DNA of 64,000 bases, taken from Histomonas meleagridis (taxonomy: Eukaryota; Parabasalia; Tritrichomonadida; Dientamoebidae). The stretch is from NCBI GenBank assembly GCA_020186115.1, contig WSYJ01000147.1, positions 1-64,000 on the forward strand, in the 5' to 3' direction. This document shows positions 20,101 to 29,376 of the stretch, in pieces. The notes under the pieces are model-generated. The model was not told where the DNA came from, did not search any database, and saw only the letters and a list, made by a program, of their open reading frames with translations. The position numbers and the translations under genes are program-made. Each line of letters begins with the position of its first letter. Positions within the stretch are counted from its first letter, which is position 1.

Positions 20101-21821
20101 ATTATCAAAAAGCTCAGACTGTAATCGAGTCAAAAATTGAGAGCTATATTCAATCAATTGAAATCAATTCAAATGAAATTGAATTCAAACATTACAACAA
20201 AATGAATTTAATTAACAATTATATTGGTACATATAAAGTTTCTTCAAATTTATCAGCAAAAATTAAATGTTTTTTAAATTTGATTTCTTATTTCACATTT
20301 AGTTTTTTACATATCCCATATAATTTTCATTCTGATTTAAATTTGTTATTAAAAATTTGTTATTTACTCGATATTAATTCTGTTGCTGAAGAATTGATAT
20401 CATTGTTTAATATTAATTCCATTGATTATGTCTTAAATCGTGCATATATTCCAATGTTATTACATTTACAAAGTGATGTGAGTGAAATATTATATAAATA
20501 TGAAAACACTCATCAGGGTAATGTGGTAGATATAGCAAAGCTTAATTTATATGATGGTTTATATCATCAAAAATGTGAATATATTGGATATAATGAAAAT
20601 GACGCATGCTCATTAAATTCACCATTTTTAGTCCCTTTTTCACATTTCTCATTGTTTAGTCCAGAAGTTATTAACATTATGATTCAAACTGGTGTTGAAT
20701 CACTTGCATCTGGTGGCCAACCTTGTAATTTAGCTATATATCAAACCTTAAAATTCTTTTGCAAGAAGAAGAAAGTGAATTTGCCTGTCGAACAAGAGAA
20801 GAATTTGGCCTTTTTCGCAAGGAGATATAGCACTGGCAAATCAAAGATTATATTTTCAATGCACTTAGGTGATTTTCAGAACATTTTGCCGTTAATTTTG
20901 GTAATTGAGAACCCTAAGGAACGGTTGGAGACGTTTATTTCAGCGGTTTATACAACGGCTATTTCATCAAATACTTATGGAATAATTGAAGAGAAATTTA
21001 AAGAATTCGACCCTGAATTAAAACAAACAAAGCATTTATGGGATGGGCTATTGGAATATATTGGAAATAAAAGAGTTCCAAATTTCGCAGCACATTTCCA
21101 TGAATTTCTCGGATTGTTTTCTTACGTTATAACTGATTACAAAGAATTGTTTAAGGAAATGAGGGCATTGGATTCAAATTGTTGTTTCGTACTTAATCAA
21201 ATTATTTTCTTCATTGATAAAGAATTGGAAAATAATCACGACTTAACACAGGTAGAAACATTACAAGCTGAAAAGAGAATCGTTAAGTTGCAGCTTAAAA
21301 TTATCAATTATTTCATGGAAATGAGAATTGGAGTTCTCCCTCAAAGCATTGATTTGATGAATAATGAAAGCGCTCCTGTGTACGCTGGTAGTCTTATCCT
21401 TCAGTATTGCCAAAATGACATCAAACGTCGAGATAAATTTATTAATAAGATATGTGACTTGTTTAATGTCACAAAATCTTCAATGATTGGTCACTTATGT
21501 TACATATTAAAGGACCAAAACATTGTTTTCTTACAAGGATTCATAAGAGAAAAGAAAAAAGATACAGAAAATTATAATATATACTTTTCAAAACTCCTCC
21601 AAAACTTGTCACAGTCGCATAATTGGGTTCACATACCAATGATGATTAATGAGTTTGTTGATTCAGATTATGAAAAAGTTCAATATTATCTTGAATATAA
21701 TTATAGCGCTGAAGCATTAGCTGTAGCTTCAAACACTAAAGATGAAAGAGTGAAAGAATTTAAACCATTGATTTCATATAAAGGATCAATTCTTGGCGAT
21801 GCTTTAGTAAAAGGCCGTTAA
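17196..21821 (+). CDS. Large alpha-solenoid protein with spastizin (ZFYVE26)-like C-terminus
   Basis: 1,541 residues, ATG five bases after a promoter motif. The whole protein is helical, with no zinc finger, transmembrane segment or catalytic motif. The last ~250 residues follow the order of landmarks I recall from the ZFYVE26 C-terminus: LWDGLLEYI, then TLQAEKRIVKLQLKIINYF, a LINK to ILQYCQND, and near the end DYEKVQYYLEYNYSAEALAVA, matching the DNNKVRAYLICCKLRSAYL region. Human spastizin works with spatacsin and AP-5 in lysosome reformation. If this is a homologue it has lost the FYVE domain. Without a profile search this is a tentative assignment; a generic solenoid scaffold is the alternative. 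Confidence 0.4.
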   Translation: MEKIHARAITNEGQTYPSAYFSLRHNDFMVANILISAQSNNSEFFKIMNDIYKIENPELFTEWGLYCFIARYLSNDNHFEKENDIFSYLLNSIDDPLIDQIKPYILNPSKCSKITAEEKRNFGFYLLSFRETNPALFTIFKPQLQPLLDAITPTNLITYVGLPSLSFFSIAPKDKIIFPNLNFIELREVMTETINTEILETFQIDFVSQNLFPKDYQSVPASELLSLINTSILTSTHFFDVVSKCILQCLTDFALDKLPYVSRVCNLIPFLIVAYQPIIYKSFDKFQRLIMAELPKTFAQPVQIRMQNDYKILRNIKLITKKDIKIDDLYEHSFLYYFQTNLLNKEMLNYINSKYFVYNDEEIQKDSDFLYSYFVLLHSIELLIDQNITTKSFEAQKEIIKKYIFLIKNENLQVSLYLDIFSLIFLQRNNNYLCKPFLAKLILQFLHSIGNHIHINLAIKAINSKANAENISEYFGVNRINLLKLLSERKFEEANVLSKAQSNYRKDYVLIKSINSLINNNSILLECKKYSNQLNIEIGFSTNFWRDSLTYIKDFYPEFNELITKRLNESNKYILNPLQNEVNEENDLLTNLFDINPIDFLESRQNIPKLNEFINQIRTFYECSNHTTIEFNIQNIISYYIQENNFHQTKTLIEQFNINLFEYVLNHLSSFNINIDFINEFQSKYPLECQILSITHLKKEEVNKLNFNPKIKKFNEINLNNEPNEDVLFLTAVTSLDNPAISIDFYDDVIYRIDHKKFCEVLVEKIDHIQEEIAFYLLDIVGYTISDENKEKIKKTLFLKEVYKLTKTKESIPIVKSLIELERIDLLTQYITYFDTKQLLLYASKLLSNKKLLLKDLLINFTDYIDVLYKENEELTPILLEICPKNKKKLFSAYVHLPLNIRKLSNINDHYTLINAFLSDVDSICLIDEEQSYLFNENDFVQFLEIISKKLSIKKFIVHSKELLRHIQNYQKAQTVIESKIESYIQSIEINSNEIEFKHYNKMNLINNYIGTYKVSSNLSAKIKCFLNLISYFTFSFLHIPYNFHSDLNLLLKICYLLDINSVAEELISLFNINSIDYVLNRAYIPMLLHLQSDVSEILYKYENTHQGNVVDIAKLNLYDGLYHQKCEYIGYNENDACSLNSPFLVPFSHFSLFSPEVINIMIQTGVESLASGGQPCNLAIYQTLKFFCKKKKVNLPVEQEKNLAFFARRYSTGKSKIIFSMHLGDFQNILPLILVIENPKERLETFISAVYTTAISSNTYGIIEEKFKEFDPELKQTKHLWDGLLEYIGNKRVPNFAAHFHEFLGLFSYVITDYKELFKEMRALDSNCCFVLNQIIFFIDKELENNHDLTQVETLQAEKRIVKLQLKIINYFMEMRIGVLPQSIDLMNNESAPVYAGSLILQYCQNDIKRRDKFINKICDLFNVTKSSMIGHLCYILKDQNIVFLQGFIREKKKDTENYNIYFSKLLQNLSQSHNWVHIPMMINEFVDSDYEKVQYYLEYNYSAEALAVASNTKDERVKEFKPLISYKGSILGDALVKGR

Positions 21822-22097
21822 CGACGGGGTGGTCTATTAACCGTTGCCGATGGCGCCGATTGTTTTTAACAGAAACTTTAGTGAATGTTTTCTATTCAGT
21901 TCTTCATTGTCATAAACATTGTCTATGCTATTGTTATGTTTTTAAACCGGATTTTAATTAAAAGATTTGCAATCAAAATAAATTATTTTGACATTTAAAT
22001 ACAAATGATTATAATTTTTTCAAGCAATTATTAGTAAGAAAAACAAAGTATTACATCTGCAGTGTGAATTTTTGGATAGCAAAATATCATTTTTTTT
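21822..22097. promoter_or_regulatory. Intergenic region with paired CCGTTAACG / AACCGTT elements
   Basis: A GC-richer patch at about 21812-21855 holds CCGTTAACG overlapping the stop of the solenoid gene and TTAACCGTTGCCG at 21837-21849. They lie about 250 bases before the GTPase start, farther than at other genes, so the target is unclear. Confidence 0.35.
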
Positions 22098-22685
22098 ATG
22101 GCGGAATCTGACTATTCAATTATTGTTTTTGGGGAATATGGCGTAGGCAAAGCTTCAATCATAAAACAGTTGACTCTCGGATCTTTTTGTTGTCCTAGCT
22201 TTCATGAAATTGAAGTAAATACTTCTCTAAAAGTTGATGATATAATCACATCGATAAAAATTATTAGAGCTCATTATAATTTGGATTTCATGCAATTGTG
22301 GTACCAAATAATAAAAATGAGTGATGGCTTTATTGTAGTTTACTCAATAGATTGCCGCAAGTCTTTCGAAATTGCTGAACAATGGTGTGTTGACATTATC
22401 AAAGAAAGTAAACAAAGCAACCCACCAATTGTTGTTTGTGGAAATAAATGTGATATAAAAGATAATCGAGCTATCAGTCAATCCGAAGGAGAAGAACTTG
22501 CATCAAGATTTGGAGCAAAATTCTTTGAAATCTCTGCAAAAGATAATATCAATATCAATGAAGCATTTTCTTCCCTCGTCAGAATTATGAAAAATATTCC
22601 AAACAAAAAATCACACAACAAAAAAGAGGAAGCTGAAGGAGCTACTAAAGGTAAAAAGCAAAATGAAATTTGCATGACATTTTAA
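22098..22685 (+). CDS. Degenerate Ras/Rab-like small GTPase with CaaX box
   Basis: 195 residues, ATG start. Recognisable GTPase parts: P-loop GEYGVGKA at residues 12-19, GNKCDI (G4, base recognition) and FEISAKD (G5). The residue after the P-loop lysine, normally Ser/Thr that binds magnesium, is Ala19, and the switch-II DxxGQ motif is absent (the segment reads LDFMQLWYQ). Nucleotide hydrolysis is therefore unlikely, while base contacts remain. The C-terminus CMTF is a prenylation CaaX box after a Lys-rich region, so the protein should be membrane-anchored. It looks like a pseudo-GTPase or one locked in a state; trichomonads have many divergent Rab paralogues. Confidence 0.8.
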   Translation: MAESDYSIIVFGEYGVGKASIIKQLTLGSFCCPSFHEIEVNTSLKVDDIITSIKIIRAHYNLDFMQLWYQIIKMSDGFIVVYSIDCRKSFEIAEQWCVDIIKESKQSNPPIVVCGNKCDIKDNRAISQSEGEELASRFGAKFFEISAKDNININEAFSSLVRIMKNIPNKKSHNKKEEAEGATKGKKQNEICMTF

Positions 22686-23040
22686 TATTTTTCAAATGAT
22701 TATGTTGATTAATATTTTAAAATTAGGAAAATTGTATTCTTTAAGATTTAGTTCAATACTTAAAATAAAATATTTGTTGTAACCTAAATAATTTGTTGCT
22801 TCTTTTAGAAATTTTATTCTTATCCGTTTTTTTTTACAATTCAACTCCCTAAAAAGAATTATGTCTTTGTAAGTTTTAAAGATTAATAGTCGAAAGAGTT
22901 TCTCATATAGAAAAACAGAAATGAAATTCCTACATATATTTAATCTTCTTTTATGCTTACTTTTCTGAAACAATTTCCATCGGCAGTTTTAATCGTTGAG
23001 TGAACGTTTAACCAAATTTTCATTAATTCCGAAAATTACA
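22686..23040. other. Intergenic region
   Basis: AT-rich. GAACGTTTAACC at about 23002-23013 sits some 28 bases before the next ATG and may serve as its promoter element. Nothing else recognised. Confidence 0.5.
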
Positions 23041-23841
23041 ATGTTTTTTATTGCGTGTTTTATTTCCTTTTGTATTTTAACAGAAGACGGGAAACAAAGC
23101 ACTGAATATAATGTTGAAGGTACCACCCTTGATAAAAATAATGAACTAAATAGATTTAACGAAGATTTACAAACAATGGATCCTAATGTAAAAGAGAAAG
23201 TTCTGAAAAAACTTAACAAAAACTTTTTAGCAAACATTTTACAAAAGGGTAAAATAAATGATCGAAAATTTCTTGATCTACAAGGCTCAAAAGTTGCCGA
23301 GTTCTTTGACCAAGGCGATCCTGAATATGAAGCACCTAATCAGTTAATTCAAAAAACGCAAACTCACATGCCATCTAGAATTGCCAAGATATCAATACTT
23401 TCTGTTAACCCTACAACTCTCCAATCTAGTGGGAATGAAGAGGTTATTATTCAGACAAATCATTCACGACTCACACTTATTTTTTGCAAATTTAATGAAA
23501 AGATTATTTTTGGAAAATCTCTTGGAAATGGGACAATTCTTTGTAAGACACCACCTCTCAAACCAGGCGAAGTTGCTCTAAGTGTTTCACAAGATCAATC
23601 TAAGTGGAGCAAAGAAGTTATTTTATCTGTCTTAAATGATGAAAACAGATTTATGACTTTAATAATTATTTTGTTTGTAGTTGTGATAGTTTCTGTGTTC
23701 GGATTATTGTTTGCTAAGTTGGTATGTTGGAGTGAAGGAGGATCAAAGAAAAGAACAAGAAAAAGGGGAAAACAGCCTAAAAAGCTTTCGAAAAAGAGCA
23801 AAGAAAAACTTCGTAGAAGAAAAATACAAAGTGAAATATGA
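23041..23841 (+). CDS. Secreted/type I membrane protein with one IPT/TIG domain
   Basis: The open frame extends upstream only through a TTG; the ATG at 23041 was chosen because it places a signal peptide (MFFIACFISFCILT) exactly at the N-terminus. 266 residues follow: a charged ectodomain, one IPT/TIG immunoglobulin-like domain at about residues 112-198 (ISILSVNPTTLQSSG ... ILCKTPPLKPGEVALSVS ... KWS), a transmembrane helix at about 204-226 (MTLIIILFVVVIVSVFGLLF) and a strongly basic cytoplasmic tail. TIG domains occur in plexins and similar receptors. A cell-surface binding role is inferred; the ligand is unknown. Confidence 0.8.
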   Translation: MFFIACFISFCILTEDGKQSTEYNVEGTTLDKNNELNRFNEDLQTMDPNVKEKVLKKLNKNFLANILQKGKINDRKFLDLQGSKVAEFFDQGDPEYEAPNQLIQKTQTHMPSRIAKISILSVNPTTLQSSGNEEVIIQTNHSRLTLIFCKFNEKIIFGKSLGNGTILCKTPPLKPGEVALSVSQDQSKWSKEVILSVLNDENRFMTLIIILFVVVIVSVFGLLFAKLVCWSEGGSKKRTRKRGKQPKKLSKKSKEKLRRRKIQSEI

Positions 23842-23988
23842 TTATGTAAAATTTAACAAACTTATTTTTGTTTTTTTATATGTTAATAACAACAAAAGAA
23901 GTTAAAAACAATTTTTTTTTGTGCAAAATGCATTGGCGACCGTTTACTTGATAAATTTTTTCGCATAACATTTCAGTGTTTTTGTGTC

Positions 23989-26900
23989 TTGAACTTCCAC
24001 CCAACTGTTACACCATTATTCCAAGACTGGCTCCACTCAATAGATAATATTTTCCAATGCCCTGAAGATTATCCACCAAAAGGAATTCAATTTCCAAATC
24101 CCACACAAACTCAAAATTGTCTTTTAACATTTTCATTAAACACTATCAATCAAGAACAAGATGGTACTATTTGCTTTTGGAAAGAAATTTCAGACACATC
24201 AGCAGATTTAAGGAAAACAATAACAAATATGGCACATAAATATTATACAGATTTATTTCCTCACATACACCTACGCACATTATTATCACCTTCACAAGGA
24301 TGGCTCACACTATTTTTTGATCAAGCAAAAATCCGTACACGAGGGAATCGTGCTTGTATTCATTATTTTTCAAACGGTGATGCACAAAAATCCGATATTG
24401 AAGAATTCGAACGTATTTTTAGTAATATCGATACTCTCAATTGCACAGCCTTTATCTTTGATTTTGATAATTGTGATGAATTGTATGATCTATTTCAAAA
24501 TCTTCCACCCGAAACAGATACTTTTGCTTTTTTTGCTTGTTCTAAAGGTCAAAAGCTTGTGCGAACACCCGATTTACCAAATGATCTTTTTACTTCTTGT
24601 ATGATAACAACGCCAAGGACTGTTCTTCTTTGGCATTCTTGGCATTATTATTGCTTTAAGAACGGACCCCTTAAGCCACTGTCTCCTCTCTTCGTAGAGG
24701 AAGAAGAACTTGATTCTGAAGAAGCGAAACAAATCTTTTCACATGTCAAAACCGTCATCAACAGCACCGTTGAATCGATTGCGATCCAAGTTCTTGATCA
24801 TGAGACTTTCCTACGCTTTTTTCGTACAGACCAAGTGATTTGTCAACTAACAATCAACTTTATAATGGCTTGTAGAGTTCTTTCTTTTTTTAATATAACT
24901 CCAGTTTCATTTCCAAGTATTCCAAACTCAATAATACAACATAAACTTTGGCAAACTCTCGAATTAAGACTTGACGCAGAACTTTATCAACTACAACAAC
25001 AAGAAATTCCAAATAATATTTCATATACTCATTTCATGGAACAAATTTTACTTACTATAAGAACTGCAATTGACATTGTATCACCTGAGAATCCATTTGT
25101 TCCACAAATATCTTATTTTCCATCAATATTATCTCCGGAATTTCCACAACAAATTGTCTCTGAGGCATGTTCCATTTTAGCATTATATCTTGATATATCA
25201 ACCGAAGCAATTCGGATGGTGCTTTGTTTTCCAATCATAAAACCATTATTTCGAATCTTAATAGAAAAACCATTTAATGATTTTGATTATAATCCATTAT
25301 TTTTTTGTTTATGCAAATTAATGGCATATATCAAAACCTCTAAAGATATTCATGTTGAAAATATCCAGTTATTTTTCGATACAAATATTTTTCCTTTACT
25401 TTCATCACAAAATTCAAAGCTCGTTGTCACTTTTTGCGTTTTATTCCTAAACGGCTCCACGGCGCACGTTAACGAATTTGTTAAATCTAATTGGCGACCG
25501 TTTGTTCTAACATTACTTAAAGACAAAGATAAAGACACAAGAATATGGGCATTATTATTGATATCAATACTTTCACAAAACATAAAATCTGATTTTGAGT
25601 CCGATAATATTTTTCAAGAGATATGTCAATTAATTAATTATAATTTACCTGAAGAACGTTTAGTATCTATATATTGTTTAACGCAATTTTTAGTAGATTA
25701 TGAATCTACTTCATTACAAGAGAACATTCTTAATCTTATCTATAACCAAAAAGAAGACTATTGTTATTTAATACGCTTACAAATCATTTCCACAATTTCG
25801 TATTACTTCCATAAACATTTTGAGTTATTCTTCACGCCGACGACCGAAGTCAGTCAACAACTTCATAAACTAATTGTATTATATCTTAATGATTCACATC
25901 CACTTGTTATCAATCGCATGGAAAAACTTATTGAGGCAATATCCACTTATGAACTTGACGCCATCATTCAGCCTACGTATGTCATCGAGTTCTATTATTC
26001 ATTACTACTTAAGTCGATCAAACATATATTAATTGAAGCGATTGATTTACCATATTCATTAACTATAAAAACTAATGAAACTAAAGAAAGAAATAATGAA
26101 ATTAAACACATGAATAATAATAACAATAATAATAATAACAATAACTTAAAGTTAACATCGATTTATACACATTCATATGATATTACATCGAATTTCATTA
26201 CATTGCCAATGAATTCCGAATTTATCTTCGGAGATTCGATGGGTTATATTAACATTAACAATTGGAACAATAACAAAATTTTATTACAATATAAAACAGA
26301 ACAAAAACTTCCAATTAATTATATTAAATATATAAATAACTTTTCATATCCATTAATATTTACAACTAATTTCAACAATGTTTTATCAAGTTATTCAATT
26401 AATAATAATTATGAATTAAAGTTAATGTGTTCATTTGATTTACCAAAAACAAAAAATAATTTAAAATTCGATGTCGAACAAAATTATGGAAATTTATTGT
26501 TTTATGAACCGTTAAATTCAAATTTAATGTTATTCGATTTAAGATCAATGAAATTATTACAAGAAATTGAACTCGACGGAACGTTAATTCATTCGGCTTA
26601 TTGTATTAATTATAGTAATTCATTGATCGGAATTTGTACTGAAAATTTCTATTTGTTGGATTTGAGAACTAAAGAAAAAGTGATTTCCAAAACTTTACGT
26701 GATAAACCTTTCGATTTTAGGGTGGTCGATCCGTTGGAGCCATCGTTCCATATTTGTATGGAAAATGGAAAAATTAATACTTTCGATATTAGAAGTATAG
26801 AGGTGGCAAGAAAGAAATTCGTCCCATCGTTCCAAAATAAAGTCGATATAATGGCTTTCGACTCACATCATAATAAATGTAATTGCGTCATCGGTCATAA

Positions 26901-27078
26901 TTCGGGGTTCGCTTGTATCGACTTGTTAAACCAAAAACAAATGAACTTCCCAAACGTAATGAAAAGTAAACAAAGTATTAACGCTGTGGAACAATGTCTG
27001 TTCCATTCGTCGGCTTTGTCATTAAATGTATTGAATGGAAAAAGAGAAATAATTCTTCTCGAGGAACACGAAATTTAG
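23989..27078 (+). CDS. Raptor, scaffold subunit of TOR complex 1
   Basis: About 1,029 residues. The raptor N-terminal conserved (caspase-like) domain spans roughly residues 40-240: the segment LPNDLFTSCMITTPRT matches the raptor LPADLFTSCLTTP block, and further on LRFFRTDQVICQLTINFI ... FFNITPVSFPSIP matches LFRQDLLVASLFRNFL ... NCTPVSSPRLP. Helical HEAT-type repeats follow (to ~690), then an Asn-rich linker and a WD40 propeller to the end. The His-Cys pair of caspases is not kept, as expected for raptor. The frame opens at a TTG with no ATG upstream to the nearest stop; the next Met is residue 82, inside the conserved domain, so the start is unresolved. ACCGTTT lies at 23939-23945. Confidence 0.88.
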   Translation: MNFHPTVTPLFQDWLHSIDNIFQCPEDYPPKGIQFPNPTQTQNCLLTFSLNTINQEQDGTICFWKEISDTSADLRKTITNMAHKYYTDLFPHIHLRTLLSPSQGWLTLFFDQAKIRTRGNRACIHYFSNGDAQKSDIEEFERIFSNIDTLNCTAFIFDFDNCDELYDLFQNLPPETDTFAFFACSKGQKLVRTPDLPNDLFTSCMITTPRTVLLWHSWHYYCFKNGPLKPLSPLFVEEEELDSEEAKQIFSHVKTVINSTVESIAIQVLDHETFLRFFRTDQVICQLTINFIMACRVLSFFNITPVSFPSIPNSIIQHKLWQTLELRLDAELYQLQQQEIPNNISYTHFMEQILLTIRTAIDIVSPENPFVPQISYFPSILSPEFPQQIVSEACSILALYLDISTEAIRMVLCFPIIKPLFRILIEKPFNDFDYNPLFFCLCKLMAYIKTSKDIHVENIQLFFDTNIFPLLSSQNSKLVVTFCVLFLNGSTAHVNEFVKSNWRPFVLTLLKDKDKDTRIWALLLISILSQNIKSDFESDNIFQEICQLINYNLPEERLVSIYCLTQFLVDYESTSLQENILNLIYNQKEDYCYLIRLQIISTISYYFHKHFELFFTPTTEVSQQLHKLIVLYLNDSHPLVINRMEKLIEAISTYELDAIIQPTYVIEFYYSLLLKSIKHILIEAIDLPYSLTIKTNETKERNNEIKHMNNNNNNNNNNNLKLTSIYTHSYDITSNFITLPMNSEFIFGDSMGYININNWNNNKILLQYKTEQKLPINYIKYINNFSYPLIFTTNFNNVLSSYSINNNYELKLMCSFDLPKTKNNLKFDVEQNYGNLLFYEPLNSNLMLFDLRSMKLLQEIELDGTLIHSAYCINYSNSLIGICTENFYLLDLRTKEKVISKTLRDKPFDFRVVDPLEPSFHICMENGKINTFDIRSIEVARKKFVPSFQNKVDIMAFDSHHNKCNCVIGHNSGFACIDLLNQKQMNFPNVMKSKQSINAVEQCLFHSSALSLNVLNGKREIILLEEHEI
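26113..26145 (+). repeat. AAT/AAC trinucleotide tract encoding poly-Asn
   Basis: Eleven consecutive Asn codons inside raptor, between the HEAT region and the WD40 propeller. It marks a flexible linker and a site of likely length variation. Confidence 0.9.
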
Positions 27079-27556
27079 TTTTAGTAAATGTTTATATTAG
27101 CGAAATAATGTGTCAAATTGATTTTGTATTATATGCAAAATATTTGTTCTTGTGGAAATATTTTTACTAAATTATTAGATCACGCCAAACATTCAATTTA
27201 AATCTTCAAGTAAATATAATATAGTTACATAAAATCAGACTTGCATTGCGATTACATCTTCTAAATATTGAATTGAATAACCACAAAAAATATGAATCGT
27301 TTTTGCAATTTGTGCTTGGAAACTTCGATTTTAAAATATATATAATTCTATATTAAAAATAAACTTACATTTTTTCATTCTTTGGGAATGTGAATTTATA
27401 TATCATACTTCGAACAAACACTTTTGAGTTTTTTAAATATTTACCACATCTGGCAAAAATCCACCATAAAAGAAACTCTGAATAAAATAAATGAACCAAA
27501 ACTATCGGCAAAGGTTCGTTTGGTCCAAATTTTAATACTAACAAAAAATAAAAAAA

Positions 27557-27699
27557 GCAAAGAGTTGAACTCTTTGCAATTTAAGAAAATTTGTTCGGGG
27601 GAGCGAGCAAAACTCACCACCCAAGATTAAAGGCAAAGCTTTGTGAAGTGCAGTTGCACTTTAACCTCCCATAACCTCCCTGCTGACGAGGCTACAGCA
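27557..27699. other. Cluster of short perfect inverted repeats in a GC-richer patch
   Basis: Within about 140 bases there are: a 10-bp-arm hairpin at 27557-27577 (GCAAAGAGTT, one base, then its complement), the palindrome CAAAGCTTTG at 27634-27643, AAGTGCA-GT-TGCACTT at 27646-27661, and TGCTG/CAGCA around a nine-base loop at 27681-27699. The surroundings (27079-27899) hold no convincing gene. It could be a structured RNA gene or a regulatory site; nothing identifies a class. Confidence 0.3.
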
Positions 27700-27899
27700 A
27701 ACCAGATAAGTGATCCAAAGCTTTCTGAAATTTAACTTTGTTGACATTATTAATTTTTACTGCACAAAAATAAAAAAGTGCGAAAACTGAAAATTGCACA
27801 GAAAAGTGAAACTTGAACATTGAAAAAAAATTAAAACAAATTCGACGAAATACAAATTGTTTAACATAAAAAAAATAGTTTTAGGTCTAACATATTCCT

Positions 27900-29243
27900 C
27901 TAATTTTCATTTAGATGATAAACATTTGAAATTGATGTAATAAAATTTTGCAACATTTCATTTGTTTGAGCTAATTCTGTTATTTCACCTATTAGTTCAA
28001 TCGGAATAATATCATCTCTGTTATTATCACATATGAAATTTGATATTCTCATGAAAGTTTTTTCCATCATTTGATATTCTTTTGAGTTTTGGTTATCCAA
28101 GTCATCCACAAAATTACTCATTTTATATATCAACAATGGAATCATTATATGTTCCAATTGATCAGTATTTGCATAATGAATCATAGCACATGACAATTTC
28201 AAAAATTTCATTAAAACAACAAATGAAAACTCATCAACTTTTTGGATTAATTCATTAAACAAATCTAACTGAAGAATATAATCAATTGCTAATTCTTTTG
28301 TTTGTTTCACATAACAAAAAATCATAATACATAAATATTTATATGTTTTCATTGTTAGAAATGGTATTTTAGGTTTTACAATTTCTAAAATTTTTGTTTC
28401 CCTTACAAAAAAATTGATATCATTACAACATGCACAAACACATTTAGAAAAATGTATTGCAATTTGCATAAGTTTTTGCGCTTCATTAACATGAGCAAAT
28501 AATTGTGTAATGTTTTGATTTTGCATTAAAATCGAAACAATAGAAATTTGATCAGCACAAAAACAAATTAAAAGTTTAAAACAAAGAAGTTGAAAATGTA
28601 TATCAAGAGAAGGAAGTATATAAATTAAGTTATTAAAAAAAGGTATCATTTGGATTAATAGTATTTTGTAACTGCAAAGTGAAAAACATAAATCAAAAAA
28701 TGAATCGCAAAGATTTGATGAATGTAAATATGTAATTAAAAAATTGTTAAAATTTTGATATTCTCGTGGAGTTGTATTAAAAAGACGAAGGAATTCATTG
28801 ACATACGAAATATGGATCTTAATTATTAAAGAAACAGATTCAATTGCATCTGGATTTGGAAAAAATTTATATAGAGTTTGAATCGTGCCTTTAGGAAATT
28901 GTGGCTCAAAGTCATCTGGAATCTTTTTTAGGCTAATATTTATTAGGGTAATATATAGAATTATGATATCATCTGGGGTTGTTGGATCATTTATTATATC
29001 AATTATCATTTGAAGATGTTCAGGCGTATAATCCATTGAGCAGCTAATTAGAATCTCAAAACAATTTTGAATTGCTTTCGTATCATTTGAATTGATGAAA
29101 ATATTATTTAAAGATTGAATTAGTTCTGGAGGAGCGCTTGTGCAAAAACTATCAAAAACATTGTTTTCATTACATGACCGCCCTTTTATTAATGAATTTT
29201 TTCTCAATAAATCCAACTTTTGAGCTTTACCATCTCCTTTCAT
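27900..29243 (-). CDS. Helical-repeat (armadillo-like) protein, unknown function
   Basis: 447 residues from an ATG at 29243, with AACCGTT three to ten bases upstream (29247-29253). After a basic N-terminus the protein is entirely helical and rich in Ile, Leu and Phe, with repeated amphipathic helices as in armadillo/HEAT-type folds. Cysteines are frequent (for example KCVCACCNDINFF). No domain is specific enough to name. Trichomonads encode many such orphan solenoids. Confidence 0.6.
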   Translation of the reverse strand: MKGDGKAQKLDLLRKNSLIKGRSCNENNVFDSFCTSAPPELIQSLNNIFINSNDTKAIQNCFEILISCSMDYTPEHLQMIIDIINDPTTPDDIIILYITLINISLKKIPDDFEPQFPKGTIQTLYKFFPNPDAIESVSLIIKIHISYVNEFLRLFNTTPREYQNFNNFLITYLHSSNLCDSFFDLCFSLCSYKILLIQMIPFFNNLIYILPSLDIHFQLLCFKLLICFCADQISIVSILMQNQNITQLFAHVNEAQKLMQIAIHFSKCVCACCNDINFFVRETKILEIVKPKIPFLTMKTYKYLCIMIFCYVKQTKELAIDYILQLDLFNELIQKVDEFSFVVLMKFLKLSCAMIHYANTDQLEHIMIPLLIYKMSNFVDDLDNQNSKEYQMMEKTFMRISNFICDNNRDDIIPIELIGEITELAQTNEMLQNFITSISNVYHLNEN

Positions 29244-29246
29244 TGA

Positions 29247-29253
29247 AACCGTT
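29247..29253 (-). promoter_or_regulatory. AACGGTT promoter motif (minus strand)
   Basis: Reads TTAACGGTTTCA then ATG in the direction of the helical-repeat gene, only three bases between motif and start. Confidence 0.5.
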
Positions 29254-29376
29254 AATTAAACCTGAATAAGAAATGCCACATTCGATCGTTTTTGCCTCAA
29301 TATTGAAGGAAGCTGCTCATTTTACAGAGTTTATTTGGTCGGATTTTAGAGGCGGACGTTAGAGGTTTATTTTTAG

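Noticed and set aside
27680-27705. Hammerhead ribozyme core (CTGACGAG ... AAAC)
   Set aside because: Stem II would have a two-base loop and the obligatory GAAA is CAAA; no matching stems I and III.
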